Below, piece after piece: positions 27,282 through 34,798 of a stretch of 64,000 nt of DNA. Position 1 is the first letter of the stretch. Each line of letters starts with the position of its first letter. The position numbers and the translations under genes were made by a program. The stretch is from DATMER01 sp963741305 (GTDB lineage: Bacteria; Acidobacteriota; Thermoanaerobaculia; Multivoradales; UBA5704). The DNA lies in contig CAVUHL010000003.1 in the NCBI GenBank assembly GCA_963741305.1, positions 2,294,001 through 2,358,000 on the forward strand. The letters run 5' to 3'. The notes under the pieces are model-generated. The model worked only from the letters and a program-made list of their open reading frames with translations. It was not told where the DNA came from and did no database searches.

Positions 27282-27839
27282 TCAGGAACGGCGAAGGGCT
27301 TCCTGCCAGACCTCTTCCAAGCCGAGCTTGGAGGCCCAATCCTCAATATAGGAGCGGTCGATCTGATCTCCGCTGACCTTGAGGACACCCTTGATGTCGC
27401 GCAGGTGCTTTTCGGAGTGCCCCTCCTGGAAGAACTCCATCTTCTTCAGGATCACGTCCTCGGGAGAGGAAAAGTAGGCCTGGAAGTCGGGTCCCGGGCT
27501 CAGCCGGCGCGCCCGGAGGAAGCGGCTGCGGTCGAGGGGCGAGTCCCCAGGCACCATGAAGTCGACCTTGAGCCCGGATCGCGGGTGGATGACGTTGAAC
27601 TGTCCACGGCGGGAGACGGCGCGGCGAGCTGACTCCTCGCTCAGGTAGAAGTCGTCCTCGGGGAACAGCGCGCAGAAGGCCGAGATCTTGGCCGGAGGAA
27701 GGTCGACGACGATGTCGATGTCGTTCGTGAAGCGCGGCTCACCGAAGAAGATGGTCGCCATCGAGCCCGTCACGAAGTAACGGATCCCGAGCTTCTCCAA
27801 GGAACCGGCCACGAAACGGAGGAGCTCAGATTGCTCCAT
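27282..27839 (-). CDS. Nucleotidyltransferase-fold protein (AbiEii/DUF6036-like, possible toxin)
   Basis: A 185-residue protein with a minimal nucleotidyltransferase fold: RYFVTGSMAT, then FTNDIDIVVDL (GS with DxD, the metal-binding pair), and a third acidic strand, LKVDFMVPG. This resembles AbiEii-type and DUF6036 proteins that pair with small antitoxins. The start at 27839 has GAAGGAT upstream and overlaps the end of the 70-residue gene by 14 bp, so the two are co-translated. A truncated remnant of the same gene is present at 31232-31294. Toxin activity is inference; a housekeeping nucleotide-transfer role is not excluded. Confidence 0.78.
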   Translation of the reverse strand: MEQSELLRFVAGSLEKLGIRYFVTGSMATIFFGEPRFTNDIDIVVDLPPAKISAFCALFPEDDFYLSEESARRAVSRRGQFNVIHPRSGLKVDFMVPGDSPLDRSRFLRARRLSPGPDFQAYFSSPEDVILKKMEFFQEGHSEKHLRDIKGVLKVSGDQIDRSYIEDWASKLGLEEVWQEALRRS

Positions 27840-28070
27840 GGGAGATCCTTCTCGCGGTCTCCTGCTCAATCCGGTTCTGGTCCCAGTCAGGGTGCTCGGC
27901 GGAGAGATGGCTGGCGAGCATGCGGCGGGCGGACACAAACATGCCGTTTGCGATCTTCAGGCGCTCCGCGCCGGTCATACCGCGCAGTATGCGCGCCATC
28001 TCGTCGTTGACGACGTCGGAATCCCGATTCCCTGCCATTAGGCCTCCTCGTGGACCATGGTACACGAGGA
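27803..28070. repeat. Direct repeat copy 1 flanking the NB-ARC/TPR gene
   Basis: About 268 bp repeated in the same orientation at 31258-31524, with roughly 18-20 differences by eye. It spans the first 12 codons of the nucleotidyltransferase gene, the complete 70-residue gene, its ribosome site and about 30 bp of upstream DNA. The two copies bracket the STAND gene at 28167-31235. Confidence 0.9.
27826..28038 (-). CDS. Small protein, probable antitoxin partner of the nucleotidyltransferase (copy 1)
   Basis: A 70-residue, charged, helical protein. Distinct segments are MARILRGMTGAERLKIANGM, FVSARRMLASHL and HPDWDQNRIEQETARRISHG. ATG at 28038 has GAGGAGG six bases upstream. Its 3' end overlaps the nucleotidyltransferase start by 14 bp. 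I do not recognise a named family; the size, the order upstream of a nucleotidyltransferase and the overlap fit an antitoxin-first two-gene module. A paralogue of identical length lies at 31281-31493. Substitutions between the two are few and conservative, suggesting both encode functional proteins. Confidence 0.8.
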   Translation of the reverse strand: MAGNRDSDVVNDEMARILRGMTGAERLKIANGMFVSARRMLASHLSAEHPDWDQNRIEQETARRISHGAI

Positions 28071-28166
28071 ATTTCGCGAGACCGCCTATATACTGCGGGC
28101 GGCACGAGCAGAGAGAAGAATGACCCCACACAGGTCGCACGCGAACCTCTGGGGTCTCAGCCATCC

Positions 28167-31100
28167 ATGGACGCGAGCCTCCGAAACCGTATAAGACACC
28201 GGCTCAGCAGCCTCCAGTCGGACAACGGCGAAGCATTGTTCGAACAGGTCTGCGCGGAGATTGCCCGCCGCCGTATTCACGCCAACATCAAGAAGTCCAG
28301 CTTCGTTGCCGGACACGGCGACAAGGGTCGCGACTTCGAGAACGTACCTGGCAACAATCCAGGCTTGGTGGGCTCACAAGGAAAAGCGGATGGGATCAAG
28401 CCGACCGACACCATCGTCGGCGCCTGCACCCTGGGCGGCGCGCGCAAGCGCAGCGATCTCGATAGAAAAATTCGCAGCGACGTGCAGACCATCCATGACA
28501 AGGGCTCGAAGCCTGATGCCATCTATTACTTCTGCGAGGCGGATTTCCCCACAGCCGATCAAACGGACTTGGAGAAGTGGTCCCAAACAACCCACGGCAC
28601 CCCCCTTCGCATTCTCACCGGGAATACCCTGTCGGACTGGCTCTGCGAGGCTGATCTCGCCGCCGCCCTGCAACTGCTGGGGCTCTCCGCCCTCCCCGCG
28701 CCCCGTTGCGTGTTGCCCCCGGTCAATACCGAAGGCTTCGTCGGCCGGCACAGTGAGTTGAAGCACTTGGCCAAGGCCTTGATCGATGGGGATTCCCCCA
28801 CCCAGGGACGCATCCTGGGACTCTATGGACCGCCTGGTGTCGGCAAGTCCGGTCTGGCGATCCACTTCGCCCGCCTGAACCGCGACCGCTTTCCGGATGG
28901 CGTCATTGGTGTAGACCTGCGCGGAGTGGACGACCCTTTTGACGCCCTGGCGCGATTGGCTGTCGCCCTCGGCGAGCCACTCACCAGCGACGAGCAGGGC
29001 TGGCCCCCGCACCAGATCGCGCAAACCCGCCTCGCCCACCTCCAGTGCCTCATCGTGCTTGACAACCTGGAGCACGGCAGCACCTTGAAACAGATCCGCC
29101 CCGGCGGTCGGACAGCGGTGCTGATCACCTGCCGCAACCAGGATGTCCTCGCCAAGTTTGCCGTGCCGGCGGAGCACCGGCAGCCCGTGGAGCGACTGCC
29201 ACGGCCCCAGGCCGTTGCCTATCTGCAAGCGGCCTTGGGGAGCGCCACTCACAGCCCAGGCGAGCTCGATGAGATGGCCAACGCCCTGCGGGACCTGCCG
29301 CTGGCTCTGCGCATCGGTGCGCGCCTCGTGATGGAAGACCCGATCGTCAGCGGCCGAATCGAGCGTTTCCTCACCCGCCTCCGCTCCCCGAGCTCGATCA
29401 GCGAGCTGAGCGTGCCCGGCGAGGCCGATATGGACTTGGTCCCGCTGTTCGCTCTGAGCCTGGAGACCTTGAGCGAAGCCGACCGCCGCGCCTTCGCGTG
29501 CCTCAGCGTCTGCACGGCGAAGGGATTCGGTGCGCGCGCGGCCGCGGCGGCCATAGGCCGACCGGATCCCATGCCTCTGGTCAGCCGTCTCGCGCGTCTG
29601 AGCCTGTTGGAGGTGGATCAACCGACTGCCCGATTCCGCTTCCATGCCCTCGTCGACGACTACGCCCGGCTCTTGGCAGAGCGCTGGAGCCTGACCCACA
29701 CGTCCCGCGCCCGCCATGCTCATGCGATGGCGAGGCTGCTGCGGGAGAAGGCCGACGTACGGGGAGCAGACCTGGTCGAGCTTCTAGCGAACCAGGAGGA
29801 TATTCGCCACGGCTTGGAGCATTTCGCTGATATAGGCCATTTCGATCTAGTACTGCTGCAGGGCCTTACCCGGCTGGTAGAGCAAACCGCCCTCGGTGCT
29901 TGGCACAGTTCTCTGTTGGCCCGCCTACGTGGGCAACTCGACCCAGATTCCCAGACCTGGATCGGCGCGGTCCTCCTGCTGCAACAGGGTAAACGTGACC
30001 AAGCCTTGGGTCGGCTGGAGGAGGCGCGCACCGCCTTCGAGAGAAGCCTGGAAATCAGCCGCGCCCTGAACAACCAGCTCAGTGAGGCGATGGTGCTTAA
30101 CAGCCTAGGAGGAGTGCTGCGAGACCTCGGCAGTCTAGAGGAGGCCCACACCGCCTTCGAGACAAGCCTGGAAATCCTCCGCGCCCTGCACGACCAGCGC
30201 GGCGAGGCGATGGTGCTCAACAGCCTGGGAGGAGTGCTGCGCGACCTCGGCAGTCTAGAGGAGGCGCGCACCACTTTCGAGACAAGCCTGCAAATCGGCC
30301 GCGCCCTGAACGACCAGCGCAGCGAGGCGATGGTGCTCAACAGCCTAGGAGGAGTGCTGCGCGACCTCGGCAGTCTAGAGGAGGCGCGCACCGCCTTCGA
30401 GACAAGCCTGCAAATCGGCCGCGCCCTGAACGACCAGCGCAGCGAGGCGATGGTCCTTAACAACCTGGGCTGGCTATATCGCGAGCTAGGCGACCCAAGC
30501 AGGGCCCTGGATTTTCTGAACGCGAGCAGAGCAATAGCGAAAGGCCTCAACAGTCCTATTCCGGACTTCTTCCACAGCGAACTCCAGAAGCTCCGGAAAT
30601 GGTCGAGGCAACTAGAGACCAGCACGCACACCCTGGCCGAGTATCACTTGACCTGGGGGAAGAAGCGTGCGGGGAGTCAGGACTGGCATGGTGCCATGAT
30701 CCACATGCGTCGCAACCTAGCACTGGACCAGGATGGGCCTGAGCGCTCCGAACGTATCGAGCAACTCGCCTATGCCTGCTTCCGGGCTAAAAGGTTACCC
30801 GAGGCCATCGATGCCTATTATTCGGTCCTTAAGATAGGCCCGCTCAGCCCAATGGGCTGGGCGAACCTCGGCCGCGCCATCCATCTGGTCGGCGGCAATT
30901 TGAAGGAGGCCGAAGACTACCTCTACAAGGCCAGCGAGTTGCAACCCGACAACGCTTGGGCGAGGTCCTGGCTCAGCCTATTGCTCGCCGAGACCGGGCA
31001 GACGGACGAGGGGGAGCGCCAAGCGCGCCTTGCACTCGTCGGCCATGAGGGGCATGCCGTATTGCTCCACAACCTGGCGCAGGTACTGGCGCGGTTCCCG

Positions 31101-31235
31101 GACGACTGCCGGGACAAGCTCCAAGAGGCCCTTGACACCTGCACAAGAGCCAAGGCCGCCGCCGATTTTCCGTTTTCTTGGCCCGACATCCTCGCTAGGG
31201 AGCTGCGGCAGCGGCTGGGATTGACCCCAGGCTAA
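28167..31235 (+). CDS. STAND NTPase: nuclease-like domain, NB-ARC ATPase and TPR sensor (putative defence protein)
   Basis: A 1022-residue protein. The N-terminal 150 residues resemble a PD-(D/E)XK nuclease: GHGDKGRDFE near residues 49-58, then GACTLGG and KIRSDVQTIH, as in restriction-like effector domains of STAND proteins. The usual lysine or glutamine after CTL appears replaced by Gly, so activity is uncertain. NB-ARC: Walker A LYGPPGVGKS near residue 220, Walker B LIVLDNLE near 298, sensor TCRNQD, then LPLALRIGAR (the GxP-like region). TPRs occupy about 615-980, the first four as near-identical 40-residue units. ATG 28167 is chosen because the domain starts there; an in-frame upstream start at 28050 exists. 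The gene is bracketed by direct repeats. Anti-phage abortive infection is inference from family resemblance. Confidence 0.85.
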   Translation: MDASLRNRIRHRLSSLQSDNGEALFEQVCAEIARRRIHANIKKSSFVAGHGDKGRDFENVPGNNPGLVGSQGKADGIKPTDTIVGACTLGGARKRSDLDRKIRSDVQTIHDKGSKPDAIYYFCEADFPTADQTDLEKWSQTTHGTPLRILTGNTLSDWLCEADLAAALQLLGLSALPAPRCVLPPVNTEGFVGRHSELKHLAKALIDGDSPTQGRILGLYGPPGVGKSGLAIHFARLNRDRFPDGVIGVDLRGVDDPFDALARLAVALGEPLTSDEQGWPPHQIAQTRLAHLQCLIVLDNLEHGSTLKQIRPGGRTAVLITCRNQDVLAKFAVPAEHRQPVERLPRPQAVAYLQAALGSATHSPGELDEMANALRDLPLALRIGARLVMEDPIVSGRIERFLTRLRSPSSISELSVPGEADMDLVPLFALSLETLSEADRRAFACLSVCTAKGFGARAAAAAIGRPDPMPLVSRLARLSLLEVDQPTARFRFHALVDDYARLLAERWSLTHTSRARHAHAMARLLREKADVRGADLVELLANQEDIRHGLEHFADIGHFDLVLLQGLTRLVEQTALGAWHSSLLARLRGQLDPDSQTWIGAVLLLQQGKRDQALGRLEEARTAFERSLEISRALNNQLSEAMVLNSLGGVLRDLGSLEEAHTAFETSLEILRALHDQRGEAMVLNSLGGVLRDLGSLEEARTTFETSLQIGRALNDQRSEAMVLNSLGGVLRDLGSLEEARTAFETSLQIGRALNDQRSEAMVLNNLGWLYRELGDPSRALDFLNASRAIAKGLNSPIPDFFHSELQKLRKWSRQLETSTHTLAEYHLTWGKKRAGSQDWHGAMIHMRRNLALDQDGPERSERIEQLAYACFRAKRLPEAIDAYYSVLKIGPLSPMGWANLGRAIHLVGGNLKEAEDYLYKASELQPDNAWARSWLSLLLAETGQTDEGERQARLALVGHEGHAVLLHNLAQVLARFPDDCRDKLQEALDTCTRAKAAADFPFSWPDILARELRQRLGLTPG
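30010..30470 (+). repeat. Four 120-bp TPR-encoding tandem repeats
   Basis: A 40-codon unit (LEEARTAFETSL, then AMVLNSLGGVLRDLGS) repeats four times, near 30010, 30130, 30250 and 30370. The last copies are nearly identical at the DNA level, including silent sites. This is the same pattern of recent internal duplication seen in the WD40 part of the other STAND gene. Confidence 0.9.
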
Positions 31236-31294
31236 CCAAACTTTTCGGTCGGGCCCGAACTGGCCACGAAACGGAGGAGCTCAGACTGCTCCAT
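31232..31294 (-). pseudogene. Truncated nucleotidyltransferase remnant
   Basis: From the ATG at 31294 the first 11 residues (MEQSELLRFVA) match the intact gene at 27282-27839. The sequence then diverges and stops after 20 codons at 31232, overlapping the stop codon of the STAND gene on the other strand. It still overlaps the 70-residue gene exactly as the intact copy does. It is therefore a broken duplicate cut by the junction with the STAND gene. Confidence 0.88.
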
Positions 31295-31524
31295 GGGAGA
31301 TCCTTCTCACGGTCTCCTGCTCAATCCGGTTCTGGTCCCAGTCCGGGTGCTCGGCGGCGAGGTGGCTGGCGAGCATGCGGCGGGCGGACACGAACATGCC
31401 GTTCGCGATCTTCAGCCGCTCCGCGCCGGTCATACCGCGCAGGATGCGCGCCATGTCGTCATCGACGACGTCCGAATCCCGTATTTCTGCCATCAGGCCT
31501 CCTCGGGACCATGGTACACGAGGA
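31258..31524. repeat. Direct repeat copy 2 flanking the NB-ARC/TPR gene
   Basis: The second copy of the repeat at 27803-28070, in the same orientation and offset by 3455 bp. It begins within 25 bp of the STAND stop codon, includes the whole paralogous 70-residue gene, and ends in GGTACACGAGGA. A palindromic element follows from 31544. Confidence 0.9.
31281..31493 (-). CDS. Small protein, probable antitoxin (copy 2, now without partner)
   Basis: A 70-residue paralogue of the protein at 27826-28038, identical in most positions; it begins MAEIRDSDVVDDDMARILRG and keeps the HPDWDQNRIEQE segment. ATG 31493 has GAGGAGG upstream. The downstream nucleotidyltransferase is reduced to a 20-codon remnant, so this copy is an orphan. 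If it is an antitoxin, it could still neutralise the intact toxin encoded 3.5 kb away, or serve as a homology arm for recombination. Confidence 0.78.
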   Translation of the reverse strand: MAEIRDSDVVDDDMARILRGMTGAERLKIANGMFVSARRMLASHLAAEHPDWDQNRIEQETVRRISHGAV

Positions 31525-31543
31525 GTTCTTGCAAGGGAGAGCA

Positions 31544-31644
31544 GGGCCCTCGCGCGCTTTCCCTGCAAGAAGGCCGGACCTTCGGCCCATGTCTTGAAAA
31601 TGCCGGCGAGACGCCGGCGCTCCCAGGAAAAGCGCCAAGGCCCC
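31544..31644. repeat. Palindromic element, GGCGCGC family copy 2
   Basis: The left arm (31544-31566, GGGCCCTCGCGCGCTTTCCC) and right arm (to 31644, CTCCCAGGAAAAGCGCCAAG, then GCCCC) pair imperfectly. Inner palindromes are GGCCGGACCTTCGGCC and GCCGGCGAGACGCCGGC. It shares the CGCGCTTTCCCTG and GCGCTCCCAGG segments with the element at 1645-1792. It lies between the direct repeat and the 3' end of the RND operon. Confidence 0.65.
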
Positions 31645-31720
31645 CTCTCGGGCTTGTCTTGCGGGAAAAGAACCGCGGCGCCCGCCGGACGGCGGACGCC
31701 GCTTCAAGGAAGATATACCG

Positions 31721-34700
31721 TCAGGCTTCGACAGGCTCCACAGGAGCAACCGGCTTCGCAGCCGAGCCGCTCCAGAGAGACCGCATCCAGGCGGCGAACC
31801 CTTCAACACCGAGAGTGATGTACGGCAACGCCAGCAAAGTAAGGACAGACGACGAGATCAGGCCCCCCATCACGGTGCGGGCCAGCGGGTAGTAGAAGAG
31901 ATCCCCCACCGCCGCTCCTCCCCAGGCCAGCGGCAGCAGGCCGAGGAGCGTGGTGGCGGCGGTCATCAGCACCGGACGCAGACGGTCGCGCCCCGCCTGG
32001 ATGATCGCCTCATCCCTTGGCATCCCGGCGGCCCGGAGCTGGTTCAGATGGTCCAGCAGCACGATGCCGTTGTTCACCACGACGCCCATCAGGACCAGCA
32101 TGCCGATCTGGGCCATCATGTTGAACGGCGTGCGCGTCGCGGCCAGCAGCAAGACCGCTCCCGGCAGCGCGAAGGGGATCGAGAACAGGATCGCGAAGGG
32201 CTGCGCCAGCGACTCGAAGAGCGATGCCATCACCAGATAGACCAGCGCCAGCGCCAGGAGGAAGTTGACCGCCATCTGCTGGCCCTGGCCGTCCTGCTCC
32301 AGGATGCGGTCGTCCCACGACCAGGAGTAGCCCGGCGGCAGGTTGAAGGCGTCCATCAGCGCGCCGATCCGCTCCTTGGAACCGTCCCAGTCCTTGCCCT
32401 CGTAGACCGCGCGCACTTCGGTCTTCACCTTGCGGTTCTCGCGCTGGATCTCCTGCTCGCGCGTGATTACCTGGAAAGTCGCGACATCTCCTAGAAGGAC
32501 AGGCGTACCCCCGGCGCTGGTGACCTGGATGCGCTTCAAGTCTTCCAGGCTCGTACGGTCCTCCTGGCGCAGGGCGAGCCAGGTCTCCACCTCGTGATCT
32601 CCCGCATTGAAACGCCGCAGGCGCATGCCGCCGAGGGTGAACGAGAAGAGGTCGGAGACGTCCTGCGCGCTCATGCCGAGCCGCATGGCCTTGTCGCGGT
32701 CCACCGTGACCTGGACCTCGCGCCGGCCGCGGTGGATCGGCGAGGTGATGTCCTCCACCTCCTCGACGGTGGCGAGCCGGCGCTCGGCCTCTTCGGCGAG
32801 CTTGCCCAGGACTTCGCTGTCCTGGCCGAAGAACTTGACCGCGAAGAAGGTGCTGCTGCCCCCGGCCTCGGCCGCGTCGTCCTCGAACTTCAGCTTGACG
32901 CCGGGGATCTTGGGCAGGGCGTCGCGCAGCTTCGAGCGCAGGTCCTGCATCTCGGAGTCGGTGAGGTCGGGCCGCGACAGGGTGATCGTCGTGCCGGCCT
33001 CGTTCTCGACGTAGAAGCTGTAGAGCCCCGCGACCAGGAAGCGCTCGGTGTTGGCGTTGAGGAAGGCTTCCACCTGGCTCACCGCCTTCTCGCTGTCCGA
33101 CTTGTAGGAGAAGTCCGCGAACTCGTATTCGATCCGCAGGCGCTCGTTGGTCCTCGCCGAGAACATGCCCGCCTGCACGAGGCCAAGCGGGAAGGGGGCG
33201 ATCCCCGCGCCGATCGCGGCCAGCACCAGGAAGCCGGTGGCTCTGCGATGCCGCAGGGTCCAGGCAAGCATGCGGGCGTAGCGCTCCTCCATCCAGGTCA
33301 CGGAGGGCACCGGCTTCTGCGGCTTGACCTTGAGGAAGTGCGCCGAGACCAGCGGGATCAGGGTGAGCGAGGAGAACAGCGACGCCACCATGGCCAGGCT
33401 GAGCGCGATCCCCACCTCCTTCAAGAAGACCGTGAGCTCGTTGGCCGCGCCCAGGATCAGCGGCAGGAAGACGATCAACGTCGTAACGGTCGAGCTGGTC
33501 ACCGCCAGCCAGACGTGGCTCGCCCCTTCGAGCGCCGCTTTCTTGGAATCGCTCTCGCCACGCTGGCTGCGGTCGATGGATTCGAGCACCACGATGGCGT
33601 TGTCCACCAGCATGCCGACGCCGAGCATCAGCCCCATCATGGAGAGGATGTTGAGCGTCTTGCCCATGAAGTACATCGCCCCGCAGGCCGCGATCACGGA
33701 GAACGGGATCGACAGCGAGACGATCAGGGTCGAATCCAGCCGGCGCAGGAAGAAGTAGAGGATCAGGATGGCCAGCAGGCCGCCGATCATGCCCGACTCG
33801 GTGAGGCCGTCGATGGCGTTGGTGATCTGCTTGGCCTGGTCTTCGAAGACGAACAGCTTCACGCCCTTGAGCAGCGGGTCTTTGTCGATGTCCTCTTCGA
33901 TGACCTTGCGCACGGCCGTGGCCACTTCGACCGTGTTGGCGGTCGACTCCTTGAACACGTCCATGGCTATGGCGTAGTCGCCGTCGAGATGGCGGCCGGT
34001 GTCGGACGGCGGCTCTTCGTAGCGGACCTCGGCGATGTCGCGGAGCTGGAGGCCGCGGTCGTCGACCGGCAGCTCTGCGATGGCCTCGATGGAGCCGAAG
34101 GCGCCGAGGGCGCGCGCCGTGTAGCGCAGGCCGCCCGAGTCCACCTGGCCCAGCACGAGGTTCTGCGACGCGCCCTGGAGCCGCTCGATCAAGCCGCCGA
34201 TGTCCACGTTGTGGGCCTTGACCTTGTCGAGGACGAGGTCGATCGAGATCTCCCGCGGCGCTACGCCGTGCAGGCCCACGCGGGCCACGCCCGGGACGCG
34301 GCGGATGCGGTTGGCGACGCGGGCTTCGAGCAGCTCGAAGTTCTGCGAGAGGTCGACGCCCTCGGCCGCGATGCGCCCTTCGATCACCGGGATGTCGCTG
34401 GTGCTGAAGGAGAAGATCAGCACCTGGCCGATCCCTTCCGGCAGGGCGGGCTTGACCTGGTCCATCTTCTCGCCGACCTGCATGCGGACGATGTCGAGGT
34501 TCTTGCCCCAATCGAACTGCATGTTGATCTCGGCGCCGTCGGCCGTGGAGCGCGAGCGCAGCTTCTTGACGCCGGAGAGCGTCGCCAGCGCCTCCTCCAC
34601 CGGCCTCGTGATCTCCTTCTCGACCTGGGTCGGGTTGGAGTTCGGATACGGGATCTGGATGCCGATGAACGGCGCATCGACGTCCGGCAGGAAAGCCAGG

Positions 34701-34798
34701 GGCAGACGGCTCCAGGCGATGCCGCCGAGGACCAGCACGCTCACCAGCACCATCAGCGTGGTGACGGGTCGGCTGACGGCCAGCTTCGGGAGGTTCAT
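31721..34798 (-). CDS. RND-family efflux pump, inner-membrane subunit (second pump)
   Basis: A 1025-residue AcrB/MdtC-type inner-membrane pump. The N-terminus MNLPKLAVSRPVTTLMVLVS is the first transmembrane helix. The porter domain begins with PDVDAPFIGIQIPYP and the conserved TRPVEEALATLSGVK. Helix 4 carries GVGMLVDNAIVVLES with the paired relay aspartate region, and the C-terminal half has GVVVNNGIVLLDHLNQLR. The start at 34798 has GGAGGGGG upstream and overlaps the preceding pump gene by ATGA. Two different pump subunits behind one adaptor resemble MdtABC, where B and C form a mixed trimer. No TolC gene is in the window; substrate unknown. Confidence 0.93.
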   Translation of the reverse strand: MNLPKLAVSRPVTTLMVLVSVLVLGGIAWSRLPLAFLPDVDAPFIGIQIPYPNSNPTQVEKEITRPVEEALATLSGVKKLRSRSTADGAEINMQFDWGKNLDIVRMQVGEKMDQVKPALPEGIGQVLIFSFSTSDIPVIEGRIAAEGVDLSQNFELLEARVANRIRRVPGVARVGLHGVAPREISIDLVLDKVKAHNVDIGGLIERLQGASQNLVLGQVDSGGLRYTARALGAFGSIEAIAELPVDDRGLQLRDIAEVRYEEPPSDTGRHLDGDYAIAMDVFKESTANTVEVATAVRKVIEEDIDKDPLLKGVKLFVFEDQAKQITNAIDGLTESGMIGGLLAILILYFFLRRLDSTLIVSLSIPFSVIAACGAMYFMGKTLNILSMMGLMLGVGMLVDNAIVVLESIDRSQRGESDSKKAALEGASHVWLAVTSSTVTTLIVFLPLILGAANELTVFLKEVGIALSLAMVASLFSSLTLIPLVSAHFLKVKPQKPVPSVTWMEERYARMLAWTLRHRRATGFLVLAAIGAGIAPFPLGLVQAGMFSARTNERLRIEYEFADFSYKSDSEKAVSQVEAFLNANTERFLVAGLYSFYVENEAGTTITLSRPDLTDSEMQDLRSKLRDALPKIPGVKLKFEDDAAEAGGSSTFFAVKFFGQDSEVLGKLAEEAERRLATVEEVEDITSPIHRGRREVQVTVDRDKAMRLGMSAQDVSDLFSFTLGGMRLRRFNAGDHEVETWLALRQEDRTSLEDLKRIQVTSAGGTPVLLGDVATFQVITREQEIQRENRKVKTEVRAVYEGKDWDGSKERIGALMDAFNLPPGYSWSWDDRILEQDGQGQQMAVNFLLALALVYLVMASLFESLAQPFAILFSIPFALPGAVLLLAATRTPFNMMAQIGMLVLMGVVVNNGIVLLDHLNQLRAAGMPRDEAIIQAGRDRLRPVLMTAATTLLGLLPLAWGGAAVGDLFYYPLARTVMGGLISSSVLTLLALPYITLGVEGFAAWMRSLWSGSAAKPVAPVEPVEA

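Noticed and set aside
28050..28166. Upstream in-frame start for the NB-ARC gene
   Set aside because: The first 39 codons would cover the promoter region of the divergent small gene and show no domain; ATG 28167 starts at the nuclease-like domain.
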